From assembly GCA_002315235.1 (NCBI GenBank), contig DCGK01000095.1, positions 1 to 53,458 on the forward strand: 53,458 nt of DNA, given 5' to 3'. The translations under genes were made by a program, and so were the position numbers. Numbering within the stretch: the stretch's first letter is position 1; every line of letters begins with the position of its first letter. Source of the stretch: Ruminococcus sp. UBA1780. GTDB lineage: Bacteria > Bacillota > Clostridia > Oscillospirales > Ruminococcaceae. The notes beneath the pieces were generated by a model. That model searched no databases. It was given only the letters and a program-made list of their open reading frames with translations, and was not told the DNA's origin. Positions 8,487 to 16,574 of this stretch are shown here, in pieces.

Positions 8487-8744
8487 ATGAAACTTATTAA
8501 TGTCGGATACGGTAACATGATTTCATCAGACCGTTTGATAGCAATCGTCAGTCCGGAGTCTGCTCCGGTCAGACGAATTATACAGGACTCAAGGGATAAC
8601 GGCGTTCTTATCGATGCCACATGCGGCAGAAGAACCAGGGCTGTTCTTGTAATGGACAGCGGTCACGTTATTCTTTCTGCAGTCCAGCCTGAAACAATGG
8701 CGCTCAGATGCAGCGGCGAGAAAGGAAATGAAACAGATGGATAA
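8487..8744 (+). CDS. remA: RemA-like regulator (DUF370)
   Basis: An 85-aa protein starting MKLINVGYGNMISSDR and containing IVSPESAPVRRIIQDS and ATCGRRTRAVLVMDSGHVILS, which match the DUF370/RemA family. In Bacillus, RemA is a DNA-binding activator of biofilm matrix genes. Here the position between yicC and gmk is the conserved one in Firmicutes, so the local role may be more general. Its end overlaps gmk by 8 nt. Confidence 0.92.
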   Translation: MKLINVGYGNMISSDRLIAIVSPESAPVRRIIQDSRDNGVLIDATCGRRTRAVLVMDSGHVILSAVQPETMALRCSGEKGNETDG

Positions 8745-9342
8745 GGGTATTCTTATTGTTCTGTCCGCTCCTTCCGGATGCGGAAAAGGTACAATTCTTG
8801 CAGAAGTACTGAAGGATGAAAAGTTCTTTTATTCCGTTTCAGCAACAACCAGGTCACCAAGACCCGGTGAGACTGACGGTGTAAACTATCATTTTCTCAG
8901 TAAGGAACAGTTCGAGGAGCTTATTTCCACAGGAGGCATGCTTGAGTATGCTCAGTACTGTGATAATTACTACGGAACTCCAAGAGACAAGGTAACAGAA
9001 AAGCTTAATGAAGGCAGACATGTTATTCTCGAAATTGAAGTACAGGGTGCGATGCAGATAAGGGAAAAATGCCCTGACGCTGTTTTCGTGTTCATTGCTC
9101 CTCCTTCAGTCGGTGAACTTAGAAACAGACTTGTAAACAGAGGAACAGAAACCATCGACGTTATTGAAAAGCGTGTTTCGGAGGCGGCACATGAAATAAG
9201 CTTTGCTCCGAAGTATGACTACGTTATCGTAAATGACGTGCTGGAGACAGCGATTGATGATTTCCGCTCAGTTATACGCGCTGAGGAACTTAAGGCTATA
9301 AACCAGAAAAATATTATTGATGAGGTGCTTAAAAATGCTTAG
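8737..9342 (+). CDS. gmk: Guanylate kinase
   Basis: It phosphorylates GMP to GDP with ATP. The P-loop SAPSGCGKGT is near the N-terminus, followed by the GMP-binding region TTRSPRPGETDGVNYHF and YGTP. The start was placed at ATG 8737 (201 aa), 10 nt after AAAGGA. The ATG at 8728 is in frame but only 1 nt from that site, too close to be used. It overlaps both neighbours slightly, as expected in a tightly coupled operon. Confidence 0.95.
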   Translation: MDKGILIVLSAPSGCGKGTILAEVLKDEKFFYSVSATTRSPRPGETDGVNYHFLSKEQFEELISTGGMLEYAQYCDNYYGTPRDKVTEKLNEGRHVILEIEVQGAMQIREKCPDAVFVFIAPPSVGELRNRLVNRGTETIDVIEKRVSEAAHEISFAPKYDYVIVNDVLETAIDDFRSVIRAEELKAINQKNIIDEVLKNA

Positions 9343-9553
9343 ACCAGCTATTACACAGATAATCACAAAGAACGAAAGTTACTATTCACTCGTTATCGGC
9401 GTTGCAAAGAGAGCAAGATCAATTGCTGATGACCTTTATGACAAGGGTGAAATACTTAAGGAAAAGCCTGTAAAGACTGCTGTTGAAGAATTTGCAAGCG
9501 GAAAGTACAAAATCATCGAACACACAGAGCAGGAAACAGCAGAAAACTGCTGA
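9335..9553 (+). CDS. rpoZ: DNA-directed RNA polymerase omega subunit
   Basis: A 72-aa protein from ATG 9335, 7 nt after GAGGTG: MLRPAITQIITKNESYYSLVIGVAKRAR, then the LKEKPVKTAVEEFASGKY segment. The pattern of a short N-terminal strand, the helix with VAKRAR and a short acidic tail fits omega, which stabilises the beta-prime subunit. A longer in-frame start at 9317 lies inside gmk and lacks a ribosome site. The stop overlaps the priA start in a TGATG. Confidence 0.92.
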   Translation: MLRPAITQIITKNESYYSLVIGVAKRARSIADDLYDKGEILKEKPVKTAVEEFASGKYKIIEHTEQETAENC

Positions 9554-12015
9554 TGCAGAAAGAAAATGCAGTCAGAACGGCAAAGGTTGCCGTTTACAAT
9601 ATCGCATTTCAAGCCGACAAGCCGTTTTCATATATTATCCCTGATAATTTATATGAGACGGCTGTCTGCGGAGTACGTGTAATTGTTCCATTCGGACGCG
9701 GCGGAAAGAAACGCGCAGGACTGATACTCAGCGTCAGTGAGGAAGTGCCGGGAATGAAGCTGAAGGCTCTTGCATCTGTCGTTGACAGCAGTCCCGTTGT
9801 AAGTGAAGAGATGATGAACATGATCATCTGGCTTAAGGAAAATACTTTCTGTACATATTATGATGCAGTGCGCACTATTCTGCCCTCCGGTATGAACATA
9901 CGCGTTAATGAAAAATACCGTCTGTGTGAGAATTACAGTCACGCAGATCTGTCAGAAGAGGAAAGCAATCTTGTTTCCTTTCTGGAAAAAGCTTCTTCCG
10001 GACGAGAGTTTGACGAGCTTCTTGATACATCCTCCAGTCCTGACAAGGCTCCTGTCATAGAGTCACTGATTGAAAAAAATGTTATAGAAACAGTCAGTGA
10101 GGCTAATCAGAAGATAAATGACAGAACACTCCGCATGATAAAGCTTACGGACGGTTATATCAGCAGTCCGGCAGCATTCAGGCTTACCGCGAAGCAGCAG
10201 CAGGTTGTCAGGCTCCTTGAGGAAAACGGTTCTGCATCTGAGAAGGAAGTCTGCTATATATGCAGTGTGACTGCCGCAGTACTGAAAAACCTTGTGAAAA
10301 ACGGAGTGACTGAGCAGTTCAGTGTTCCGGACTACCGTACTGACGGTGAGGATGAGTACGAACCCGGTGCTGTTGACAGCATTGTACTTTCTGAGTCCCA
10401 GAACCGTGTATACGGCAGGGTACAGGAGAAGCTCACAGAAAAAAAACCACACTGTTTTCTTCTCCACGGGGTAACGGGAAGCGGCAAGACATCTGTTTTT
10501 ATAAAACTGATTGAAAAAACTCTCTCAGAAGGAAGACAGGCGATGCTGCTTATTCCTGAAATTGCCCTTACACCACAGATAGTCAGACAATTCCGCCGCC
10601 TTTTCGGCGGAACTGTTTCTGTTATACACAGCAGCCTTTCACTTGGCCAGCGTCTTGAGGAATACAGAAAAATAAGCGCAGGTCTCTCAAAAATAGTGAT
10701 TGGTACAAGAAGTGCCGTTTTCGCTCCTCTTGACAATATCGGGCTCATAATTATGGATGAGGAGGGGGAGCATTCATACAAGTCAGACAGTGCTCCGAGG
10801 TACAGCACGGTTTCCGTTGCAAAGGAACGCTGCAGGACACATGGTGCTGTGCTTCTTCTCGGATCTGCAACTCCGTCTGTTGAGAGTTATTACTATGCTC
10901 AGAAGGGTGTTTATGAGCTTCTTGAGCTTAATGAAAGATTCAACAGAAGTGAGCTGCCTCATGTTGAAATAGTCGATATGAATGCGGAACGTGCCCAGGG
11001 CAACACCACCGAATTTTCGGATGTGCTGGTCGGTGAGATAAATGCAAATCTCGAGGCGGGAGAGCAGACCATTCTTCTTCTCAACAGAAGAGGCTATCAT
11101 ACGTTTATTTCATGCACAGGATGCAGCAATCCTCTGTACTGTCCTAACTGCAGTATTCCTTACACATATCACAAGGTAAACAATTCCCTTGTGTGCCACT
11201 ACTGCGGAAGCATTGCGCCGCTTCCTGATGAATGCCCGTCATGCGGCGGAACAGTATTCAGACAGATGGGATTCGGCACGCAGAAGATGGAGGAGCAGCT
11301 TGCGGAGCTTTTTCCGAAGGCGCGCATTCTCCGCATGGATGCAGACACGACATTTTCAAGATATGCCTATGAAAAGAATTTTAAGGACTTTGCAGACAAA
11401 AAATACGACATCATGGTCGGAACACAGATGATAGGCAAGGGACTTGATTTTCCTGATGTAACTCTGGTAGGCATTCTATCCATAGACAAGTCTCTTTTCT
11501 CCGGTGATTTCCGAAGCTATGAGAGAACATTTTCACTCATTACGCAGGTAGCCGGAAGAAGCGGCCGTGGCGGAAAGAAAGGAAGAGCATATCTTCAGAC
11601 ATTTATGCCGGATCATTATCTTCTCAATCTTGCCGCTCATCAGAATTACAGAGGATTTTATGACGAGGAGATTGCTCTTCGCAGGACGCTTATTTTCCCG
11701 CCTCTGTGTGATGTGTGCGTTATTGGTGTTTCATCAGTATCCGATACATCAGCCTCTGCGGCAGCTTCGGCTGTGCTGGGCATTGTAAAGCAGCTTGTGG
11801 CGGAGAAAAAGATAAAATTTCCTCTCAGGGTTCTCGGACCTGCACAGTCGGGAATCGCAAAAATCAACGGAAAGTTCAGATACCGTCTGATTCTTAAGTG
11901 CAAAAACAACAGGGAAACAAGAGAATTCATAAGGGATGTTCTGCTAAGGACAGCAGATTACCGTGAGTTTTCGAATGTAAATATTTATGCCGATATGAAC
12001 GGCGATATAATTTAA
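9553..12015 (+). CDS. priA: Primosomal protein N' (replication restart helicase PriA)
   Basis: An 820-aa superfamily 2 DNA helicase that reloads the replisome at stalled forks. The N-terminal DNA-binding region is followed by Walker A GVTGSGKT, a DEAD/H-like Walker B (IIMDEEGEHSYKS), the GSATPS motif, a double zinc-binding module (CTGCSNPLYCPNC and CHYCG ... CPSCGG) and helicase motifs V and VI (VGTQMIGKGLDFPDV, QVAGRSGRG). The Walker B box reads DEEG where DEEH is usual. In many Firmicutes coaBC sits between rpoZ and priA; here rpoZ and priA overlap directly. Confidence 0.95.
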   Translation: MQKENAVRTAKVAVYNIAFQADKPFSYIIPDNLYETAVCGVRVIVPFGRGGKKRAGLILSVSEEVPGMKLKALASVVDSSPVVSEEMMNMIIWLKENTFCTYYDAVRTILPSGMNIRVNEKYRLCENYSHADLSEEESNLVSFLEKASSGREFDELLDTSSSPDKAPVIESLIEKNVIETVSEANQKINDRTLRMIKLTDGYISSPAAFRLTAKQQQVVRLLEENGSASEKEVCYICSVTAAVLKNLVKNGVTEQFSVPDYRTDGEDEYEPGAVDSIVLSESQNRVYGRVQEKLTEKKPHCFLLHGVTGSGKTSVFIKLIEKTLSEGRQAMLLIPEIALTPQIVRQFRRLFGGTVSVIHSSLSLGQRLEEYRKISAGLSKIVIGTRSAVFAPLDNIGLIIMDEEGEHSYKSDSAPRYSTVSVAKERCRTHGAVLLLGSATPSVESYYYAQKGVYELLELNERFNRSELPHVEIVDMNAERAQGNTTEFSDVLVGEINANLEAGEQTILLLNRRGYHTFISCTGCSNPLYCPNCSIPYTYHKVNNSLVCHYCGSIAPLPDECPSCGGTVFRQMGFGTQKMEEQLAELFPKARILRMDADTTFSRYAYEKNFKDFADKKYDIMVGTQMIGKGLDFPDVTLVGILSIDKSLFSGDFRSYERTFSLITQVAGRSGRGGKKGRAYLQTFMPDHYLLNLAAHQNYRGFYDEEIALRRTLIFPPLCDVCVIGVSSVSDTSASAAASAVLGIVKQLVAEKKIKFPLRVLGPAQSGIAKINGKFRYRLILKCKNNRETREFIRDVLLRTADYREFSNVNIYADMNGDII

Positions 12016-12028
12016 AGGTGATTAAGAA

Positions 12029-12490
12029 ATGGCTTTAAGAAACATAGTGACAAAGGAACAGGACGTACTTTATAAAAAATGCAGAACAGTTGAGAAGTTT
12101 GACGAAAGACTCTGGACACTTCTTGACGACATGAAGGACACACTTTACAAGGCTCAGGGCTACGGACTTGCTGCACCTCAGGTAGGAATTCTCAAGAGAG
12201 TTGTTGTTATAGACGTTGGTGAGGGGCTCCTTGAGCTTATCAATCCTGAGATTCTCAATCCTCAGGGTGAACAGCGTGATGTTGAAGGCTGTCTTTCATG
12301 CCCTGATGAATGGGGTTATGTAACAAGACCTATGACATGTACTCTCAGAGCACAGGACAGAAACGGCGAATACTATGAAAAGGAACTTGAAGGAATTTTC
12401 TGCAGATGTGCATGCCACGAAGTTGACCATCTTAACGGAAAATTATTCCTTGAACTTGTTGACGAGTTTGTAAAACCGGAGGAAGAATAA
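12029..12490 (+). CDS. def: Peptide deformylase
   Basis: It removes the N-formyl group from nascent proteins. All three metal-site motifs are intact in the 153-aa protein: GLAAPQ (residues 46-51), EGCLS (87-91, Cys89 metal ligand) and HEVDH (130-134, two His ligands and the catalytic Glu). AAAGGTG precedes the ATG. It lies 2 nt from fmt, which adds the formyl group on Met-tRNA, so the two halves of the formyl cycle are co-expressed. Confidence 0.97.
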   Translation: MALRNIVTKEQDVLYKKCRTVEKFDERLWTLLDDMKDTLYKAQGYGLAAPQVGILKRVVVIDVGEGLLELINPEILNPQGEQRDVEGCLSCPDEWGYVTRPMTCTLRAQDRNGEYYEKELEGIFCRCACHEVDHLNGKLFLELVDEFVKPEEE

Positions 12491-12492
12491 TA

Positions 12493-13431
12493 TTGAATAT
12501 AGTTTTTATGGGTACACCTGATTTCGCAGTACCTTGTCTTAAGGCTCTTGCAGATGCAGGTGAAAATATAAAGGCAGTTTTCACACAGCCTGACAAGCCT
12601 AAGGGAAGAGGCTACAAAATGATTTCTCCCCCGGTTAAGGCTGCGGCTCTGGAGATGGATATTCCTGTATACCAGCCGCTTTCACTCAGAAAGGGCGAGG
12701 ACGCAGAGCAGGCTCTTGCAGTTCTTAAGGAAATAAATCCTGACCTTATAGTTGTTGTTGCCTACGGACAGATACTACCTGAGGAAATTCTTAATCTTCC
12801 GGCACACGGCTGTATCAATGTTCACGGTTCACTTCTTCCGCAGTACAGAGGAGCGGCTCCTATGCAGTGGTGTCTTCTCAACGGCGAAAAGAAAACCGGC
12901 GTAACAACAATGATGATGGACAAGGGTCTCGATACAGGTGACATGCTTATAAAGTCTGAGGTTGATATTGATATCAGTGATACATTCGCTGAGATTCACG
13001 ACAGACTTGCTGAATGCGGAGCAGAGACACTTATCAGAACAATAGAGGCTGTTAAGGCCGGCACGCTGGTACGTACGCCTCAGGATGACAGCCAGTCCAC
13101 ATATTCTCCTATGATTACAAAGAATATGTCTCTTATTGATTTCAGCGAACCGGCTGCCGTGATTCATAATAAAGTCAGAGCAATCACCGGGTTTGCATTT
13201 CTCGGCGGAAAGCGTCTGAAGATATTCCGCTCAGAGCTTACAGGAAAGAAATCCTCTGAAGCACCGGGTACAGTGACTGAAGCTTCATCAGAGTTCCTTA
13301 CAGTGTGCGGAGACGGCGAGCTTATCAGATTTACTGAGGTACAGCCTGAAGGAAGCAGAAGAATGAATGCCGCTGATTACCTCAGAGGCGTCAAGCTTCA
13401 GACTGGTATCAGATTTACAACCGGAGAGTAA
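12493..13431 (+). CDS. fmt: Methionyl-tRNA formyltransferase
   Basis: It formylates initiator Met-tRNA with 10-formyl-THF. The protein begins with the MNIVFMGTPDFAVPCL signature at a TTG start 10 nt after a GGAGG lying in the def 3' end. It contains the catalytic NVHGSLLPQYRGAAPMQW block and a C-terminal OB-fold region. The 312-aa length is normal. Confidence 0.96.
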   Translation: MNIVFMGTPDFAVPCLKALADAGENIKAVFTQPDKPKGRGYKMISPPVKAAALEMDIPVYQPLSLRKGEDAEQALAVLKEINPDLIVVVAYGQILPEEILNLPAHGCINVHGSLLPQYRGAAPMQWCLLNGEKKTGVTTMMMDKGLDTGDMLIKSEVDIDISDTFAEIHDRLAECGAETLIRTIEAVKAGTLVRTPQDDSQSTYSPMITKNMSLIDFSEPAAVIHNKVRAITGFAFLGGKRLKIFRSELTGKKSSEAPGTVTEASSEFLTVCGDGELIRFTEVQPEGSRRMNAADYLRGVKLQTGIRFTTGE

Positions 13432-13432
13432 T

Positions 13433-14737
13433 ATGGTAAACTGCAGAAAAGAAACAGTAAAGCTTCTGCTTAAGACATTCGGAGAGGAGAGCTTCTCAAA
13501 TCTTCTTCTCGACAGTGTTCTGTCATCAGGTGAGATGACAATGCAGGACAGAAAGTTTATAACGACTCTGTATTACGGGGTTATAGAAAAAAAGATTACT
13601 CTTGACTATATAATTTCACAGTTCAGTTCAAAGAAAATCGGAAGACTGGATCCCACGGTTCTTAATATTCTCAGAACAGGTGTTTACCAGATAAAGTATA
13701 TGGACAGTGTACCTGACAACGCAGCCGTAAATGAATCAGTAAAGCTGGTTCGCGGTTTCAGAATGTCAAGTGCTTCCGGTTTTGTAAATGCTGTTCTCAG
13801 AAATTTTCTCAGAGAGAGAAACAGTATAAAGGAGCCTGAGGATGAACTCGAAAGGCTTTCCGTGGATTATTCAGTTTCTCCGGAAATTATAACTATGTTA
13901 AGAGAAGGATACGGCGAAGAGTTTACACGCAGCTTCCTCGAACGTCTTAACATCAAGGCACCGGTCTACATAAGACTTAACAGTGCACTTGCTGATGAAA
14001 AGACTCTTTCGGAGTCAGTGGGAAGAAACGAAATATCAAAGGAAGAATTCCTTCCTGACTGCTACAGGGTTTCAACAGGAAACCTTACGCATACCTCCGG
14101 ATTTAAAAAAGGGTATTTTCATGTTCAGGACATTTCCTCGCAGATTTCATGTGCTGTGCTTGATCCGCAGCCGGGTGAAACTGTTCTGGATCTGTGCTCT
14201 GCTCCCGGCGGAAAGACATTTACAGTCGGACAGATTATGAAGGGCAGCGGAACAGTTAAGGCATTTGACCTTTATGAGCACAGAGTAAAGCTTATAAGCG
14301 ACGGTGCAGGCAGACTCCGTCTGAAAAATATAACTGCTCTTACAGGTGACGCAGCAGAACATAATCCTGAACTTGAAGGTGCTGACAGAGTACTGTGTGA
14401 TGTACCGTGTTCAGGCTTCGGTGTAATGCGAAAAAAGCCTGAGATAAGATACAGGAGCACGGAAAATCTGGATGAGCTCTATGACATTCAGTACAGCATT
14501 CTGTGCAACGCCGCCTCATATCTGAAAAAAGGCGGAGTACTTGTTTACTCAACATGTACAGTAAACAAAAAGGAAAATGACGATATAGTCGACCGTTTCC
14601 TGAGTGAACACAGTGAATTTGAGGGTGTGAAATTCCTTGAGGATGCGGGAAAGCCGTTCGGAGACTATAAGGCTGTGCTCGGGGCATACGGTCCTGACAG
14701 CGACGGATTCTTTATAGCAAAGATAAGAAGGAAATAA
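13433..14737 (+). CDS. rsmB: 16S rRNA (cytosine-967-C5)-methyltransferase RsmB
   Basis: The chosen start is ATG 13433, one base after the fmt stop codon, with GGAGAG just upstream. It gives 434 aa; the longer in-frame ORF from 13367 runs through fmt. An N-terminal NusB-like helical domain (about residues 1-140) precedes the SAM methyltransferase domain with the motif LDLCSAPGGKT, the catalytic motif LCDVPCSGFGVMRKKPEIR and VYSTCTVNKKEND with the second Cys. This pattern is that of RsmB (Sun). Confidence 0.94.
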   Translation: MVNCRKETVKLLLKTFGEESFSNLLLDSVLSSGEMTMQDRKFITTLYYGVIEKKITLDYIISQFSSKKIGRLDPTVLNILRTGVYQIKYMDSVPDNAAVNESVKLVRGFRMSSASGFVNAVLRNFLRERNSIKEPEDELERLSVDYSVSPEIITMLREGYGEEFTRSFLERLNIKAPVYIRLNSALADEKTLSESVGRNEISKEEFLPDCYRVSTGNLTHTSGFKKGYFHVQDISSQISCAVLDPQPGETVLDLCSAPGGKTFTVGQIMKGSGTVKAFDLYEHRVKLISDGAGRLRLKNITALTGDAAEHNPELEGADRVLCDVPCSGFGVMRKKPEIRYRSTENLDELYDIQYSILCNAASYLKKGGVLVYSTCTVNKKENDDIVDRFLSEHSEFEGVKFLEDAGKPFGDYKAVLGAYGPDSDGFFIAKIRRK

Positions 14738-14741
14738 CCAT

Positions 14742-15794
14742 ATGACTGATAAAACGGATATACTTTCTCTTTCGCTTGCTGAACTGACAGAAGCAGTTAC
14801 AGAGAAACTGGGAGAGAAAAAATTTCGTGCCGGACAGATTTACAACTGGCTTCATGTCAGGAAAGTCAGAAATTTTGAAGAAATGACTAACTTATCAGCC
14901 AGTTTAAGACTTAAACTGAGTGATACGTTTTGTATAAAACGCCTAAATATCGTCCGAAAGCTTGAATCTACCATAGATAATACTGTAAAATATCTTTATG
15001 GACTTGAAGACGGCAATATTGTAGAGTCCGTAGTAATGGAATACAGCTTCGGATTATCAATTTGTGTTTCCACACAGATAGGCTGTAAAATGGGCTGTGA
15101 TTTCTGCGCATCGACCATTGCGGGATTTGTGCGTAATCTTACAGCATCAGAGATACTTCAGCAGAAGTACGAGGCCGAAAGAGACCTCGGAAGGAAGATT
15201 TCAAGAGTTGTGCTCATGGGGATAGGTGAGCCTCTGGATAATTACGACAATGTTATTCGTTTTATCCGTCTGGTAACTTCCTCCGACGGTGACGGTATCA
15301 GTCAGAGACATGTAACCCTGTCAACCTGCGGGATTGTTCCTCGTATTTATGATCTTGCAGAGGAAGATTTTTCGATTAACCTCGCAGTTTCACTTCACAG
15401 TCCTGATGATATCAGCAGAAGTAAAATTATGCCGGTTAACAGAAAGTATAATCTTGCATCACTTATGAAGGCATGCAGAGACTATACAGGAAAGACAGGC
15501 AGACGAATTACATTCGAATACGCTGTTATTGAAAATGTCAACTCATCATCCGCTGAGGCAGGAAAGCTTGCAGAATTACTCAGAGGTATGATTAGTCATA
15601 TAAACCTTATAGGTGTCAACGATGTTAAGGAAAGAGACTATTCGTCTTCATCCGCTCACGTTGAAAAATTTAAAAACGAGCTTGTAAAACGCGGTGTAAA
15701 CGCTACAGTACGCCGTAAACTCGGCGCAGATATTGATGCTGCATGCGGACAGCTCAGAAGAGAGTTTGAAAATACAAGAGGTGAGAATGATTGA
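14742..15794 (+). CDS. rlmN: Dual-specificity 23S rRNA/tRNA adenine-C2 methyltransferase RlmN
   Basis: A radical SAM enzyme that methylates A2503 of 23S rRNA and A37 of some tRNAs. The 4Fe-4S cysteines are C115, C119 and C122 (CKMGCDFC), and a conserved C-terminal Cys (ACGQLRRE, about residue 335) is the resolving or methyl-carrying residue of the family. The gene starts 4 nt after rsmB and overlaps the next gene by 4 nt. I see nothing that points to Cfr rather than RlmN, and the housekeeping context favours RlmN. Confidence 0.95.
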   Translation: MTDKTDILSLSLAELTEAVTEKLGEKKFRAGQIYNWLHVRKVRNFEEMTNLSASLRLKLSDTFCIKRLNIVRKLESTIDNTVKYLYGLEDGNIVESVVMEYSFGLSICVSTQIGCKMGCDFCASTIAGFVRNLTASEILQQKYEAERDLGRKISRVVLMGIGEPLDNYDNVIRFIRLVTSSDGDGISQRHVTLSTCGIVPRIYDLAEEDFSINLAVSLHSPDDISRSKIMPVNRKYNLASLMKACRDYTGKTGRRITFEYAVIENVNSSSAEAGKLAELLRGMISHINLIGVNDVKERDYSSSSAHVEKFKNELVKRGVNATVRRKLGADIDAACGQLRREFENTRGEND

Positions 15795-16522
15795 AAATAG
15801 CCAGTGAATCAGATATCGGCTTATGCAGAGGAGAAAACCAGGATATGGTTGTCTGCGAAATAATGGATGATTCAGCACTTGTTATAGTATGTGACGGAAT
15901 GGGCGGAGAAAACTCCGGCAGGGATGCAAGCTCAATTGCAGCTGAGGTTGTAAGAAGCAAGTTTATTGCCGGTTATGACAGTTCATTTTCATCCAAAAGC
16001 CTGAAAAATCTGCTAGTGTCTGCGGTCACAGTGGCTAACTCGATAATATTCAACACATCACATGCTGAACCGGATAAATCAGGAATGGGGTCTACCTGTG
16101 TTGCAGCATTTATAGACGCTCAGTCGGATACCGTGCACATAGTCAATGTCGGCGACAGCCGTGCATATCTGTGCAGGGAAGATTCAATAGAGCAGCTTAC
16201 CAGAGATCATTCGTATGTTCAGCTTCTGGCTGACCAGGGAAAGATTACAGAAGAGGAGCTTGCTGATCATCCGAAGAAAAATATGCTTATAAGAGCTGTC
16301 GGAGTTGACAGAACAATTGATGTCGACTACTTTGAGTTCAGACTTGACGGGGCAAGACTTCTGCTCTGTACGGACGGACTTCACGGATGCTGCTCAAATG
16401 AAGATATTCTGGATGCGGTAAACGAATCAGAAATAGAACAGGCTGCCAAAAAGCTTGTTGATATGGCTCTTGATAAAGGCGGGCCGGACAATGTTACACT
16501 TGCAATTGCTGAAAACAGCTGA
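15791..16522 (+). CDS. prpC: PP2C-family Ser/Thr protein phosphatase (PrpC/Stp)
   Basis: A 243-aa metal-dependent phosphatase with the standard series of motifs: CDGMGGENSG (metal-binding Asp), GMGSTCVAAFI, VNVGDSRAYL, LTRDHSYV, LLCTDGLHGCCS and GGPDNVTLAI. The start is TTG at 15791, overlapping the rlmN stop as TTGA, with AGGTGAG upstream. It reverses phosphorylation by the PASTA kinase encoded directly downstream. It may also act on the second kinase in this operon. Confidence 0.95.
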   Translation: MKIASESDIGLCRGENQDMVVCEIMDDSALVIVCDGMGGENSGRDASSIAAEVVRSKFIAGYDSSFSSKSLKNLLVSAVTVANSIIFNTSHAEPDKSGMGSTCVAAFIDAQSDTVHIVNVGDSRAYLCREDSIEQLTRDHSYVQLLADQGKITEEELADHPKKNMLIRAVGVDRTIDVDYFEFRLDGARLLLCTDGLHGCCSNEDILDAVNESEIEQAAKKLVDMALDKGGPDNVTLAIAENS

Positions 16523-16574
16523 CAAATACAATTAAGGTCTGAATCTTTATTTATTATCAGGAGTGTTTTACACA

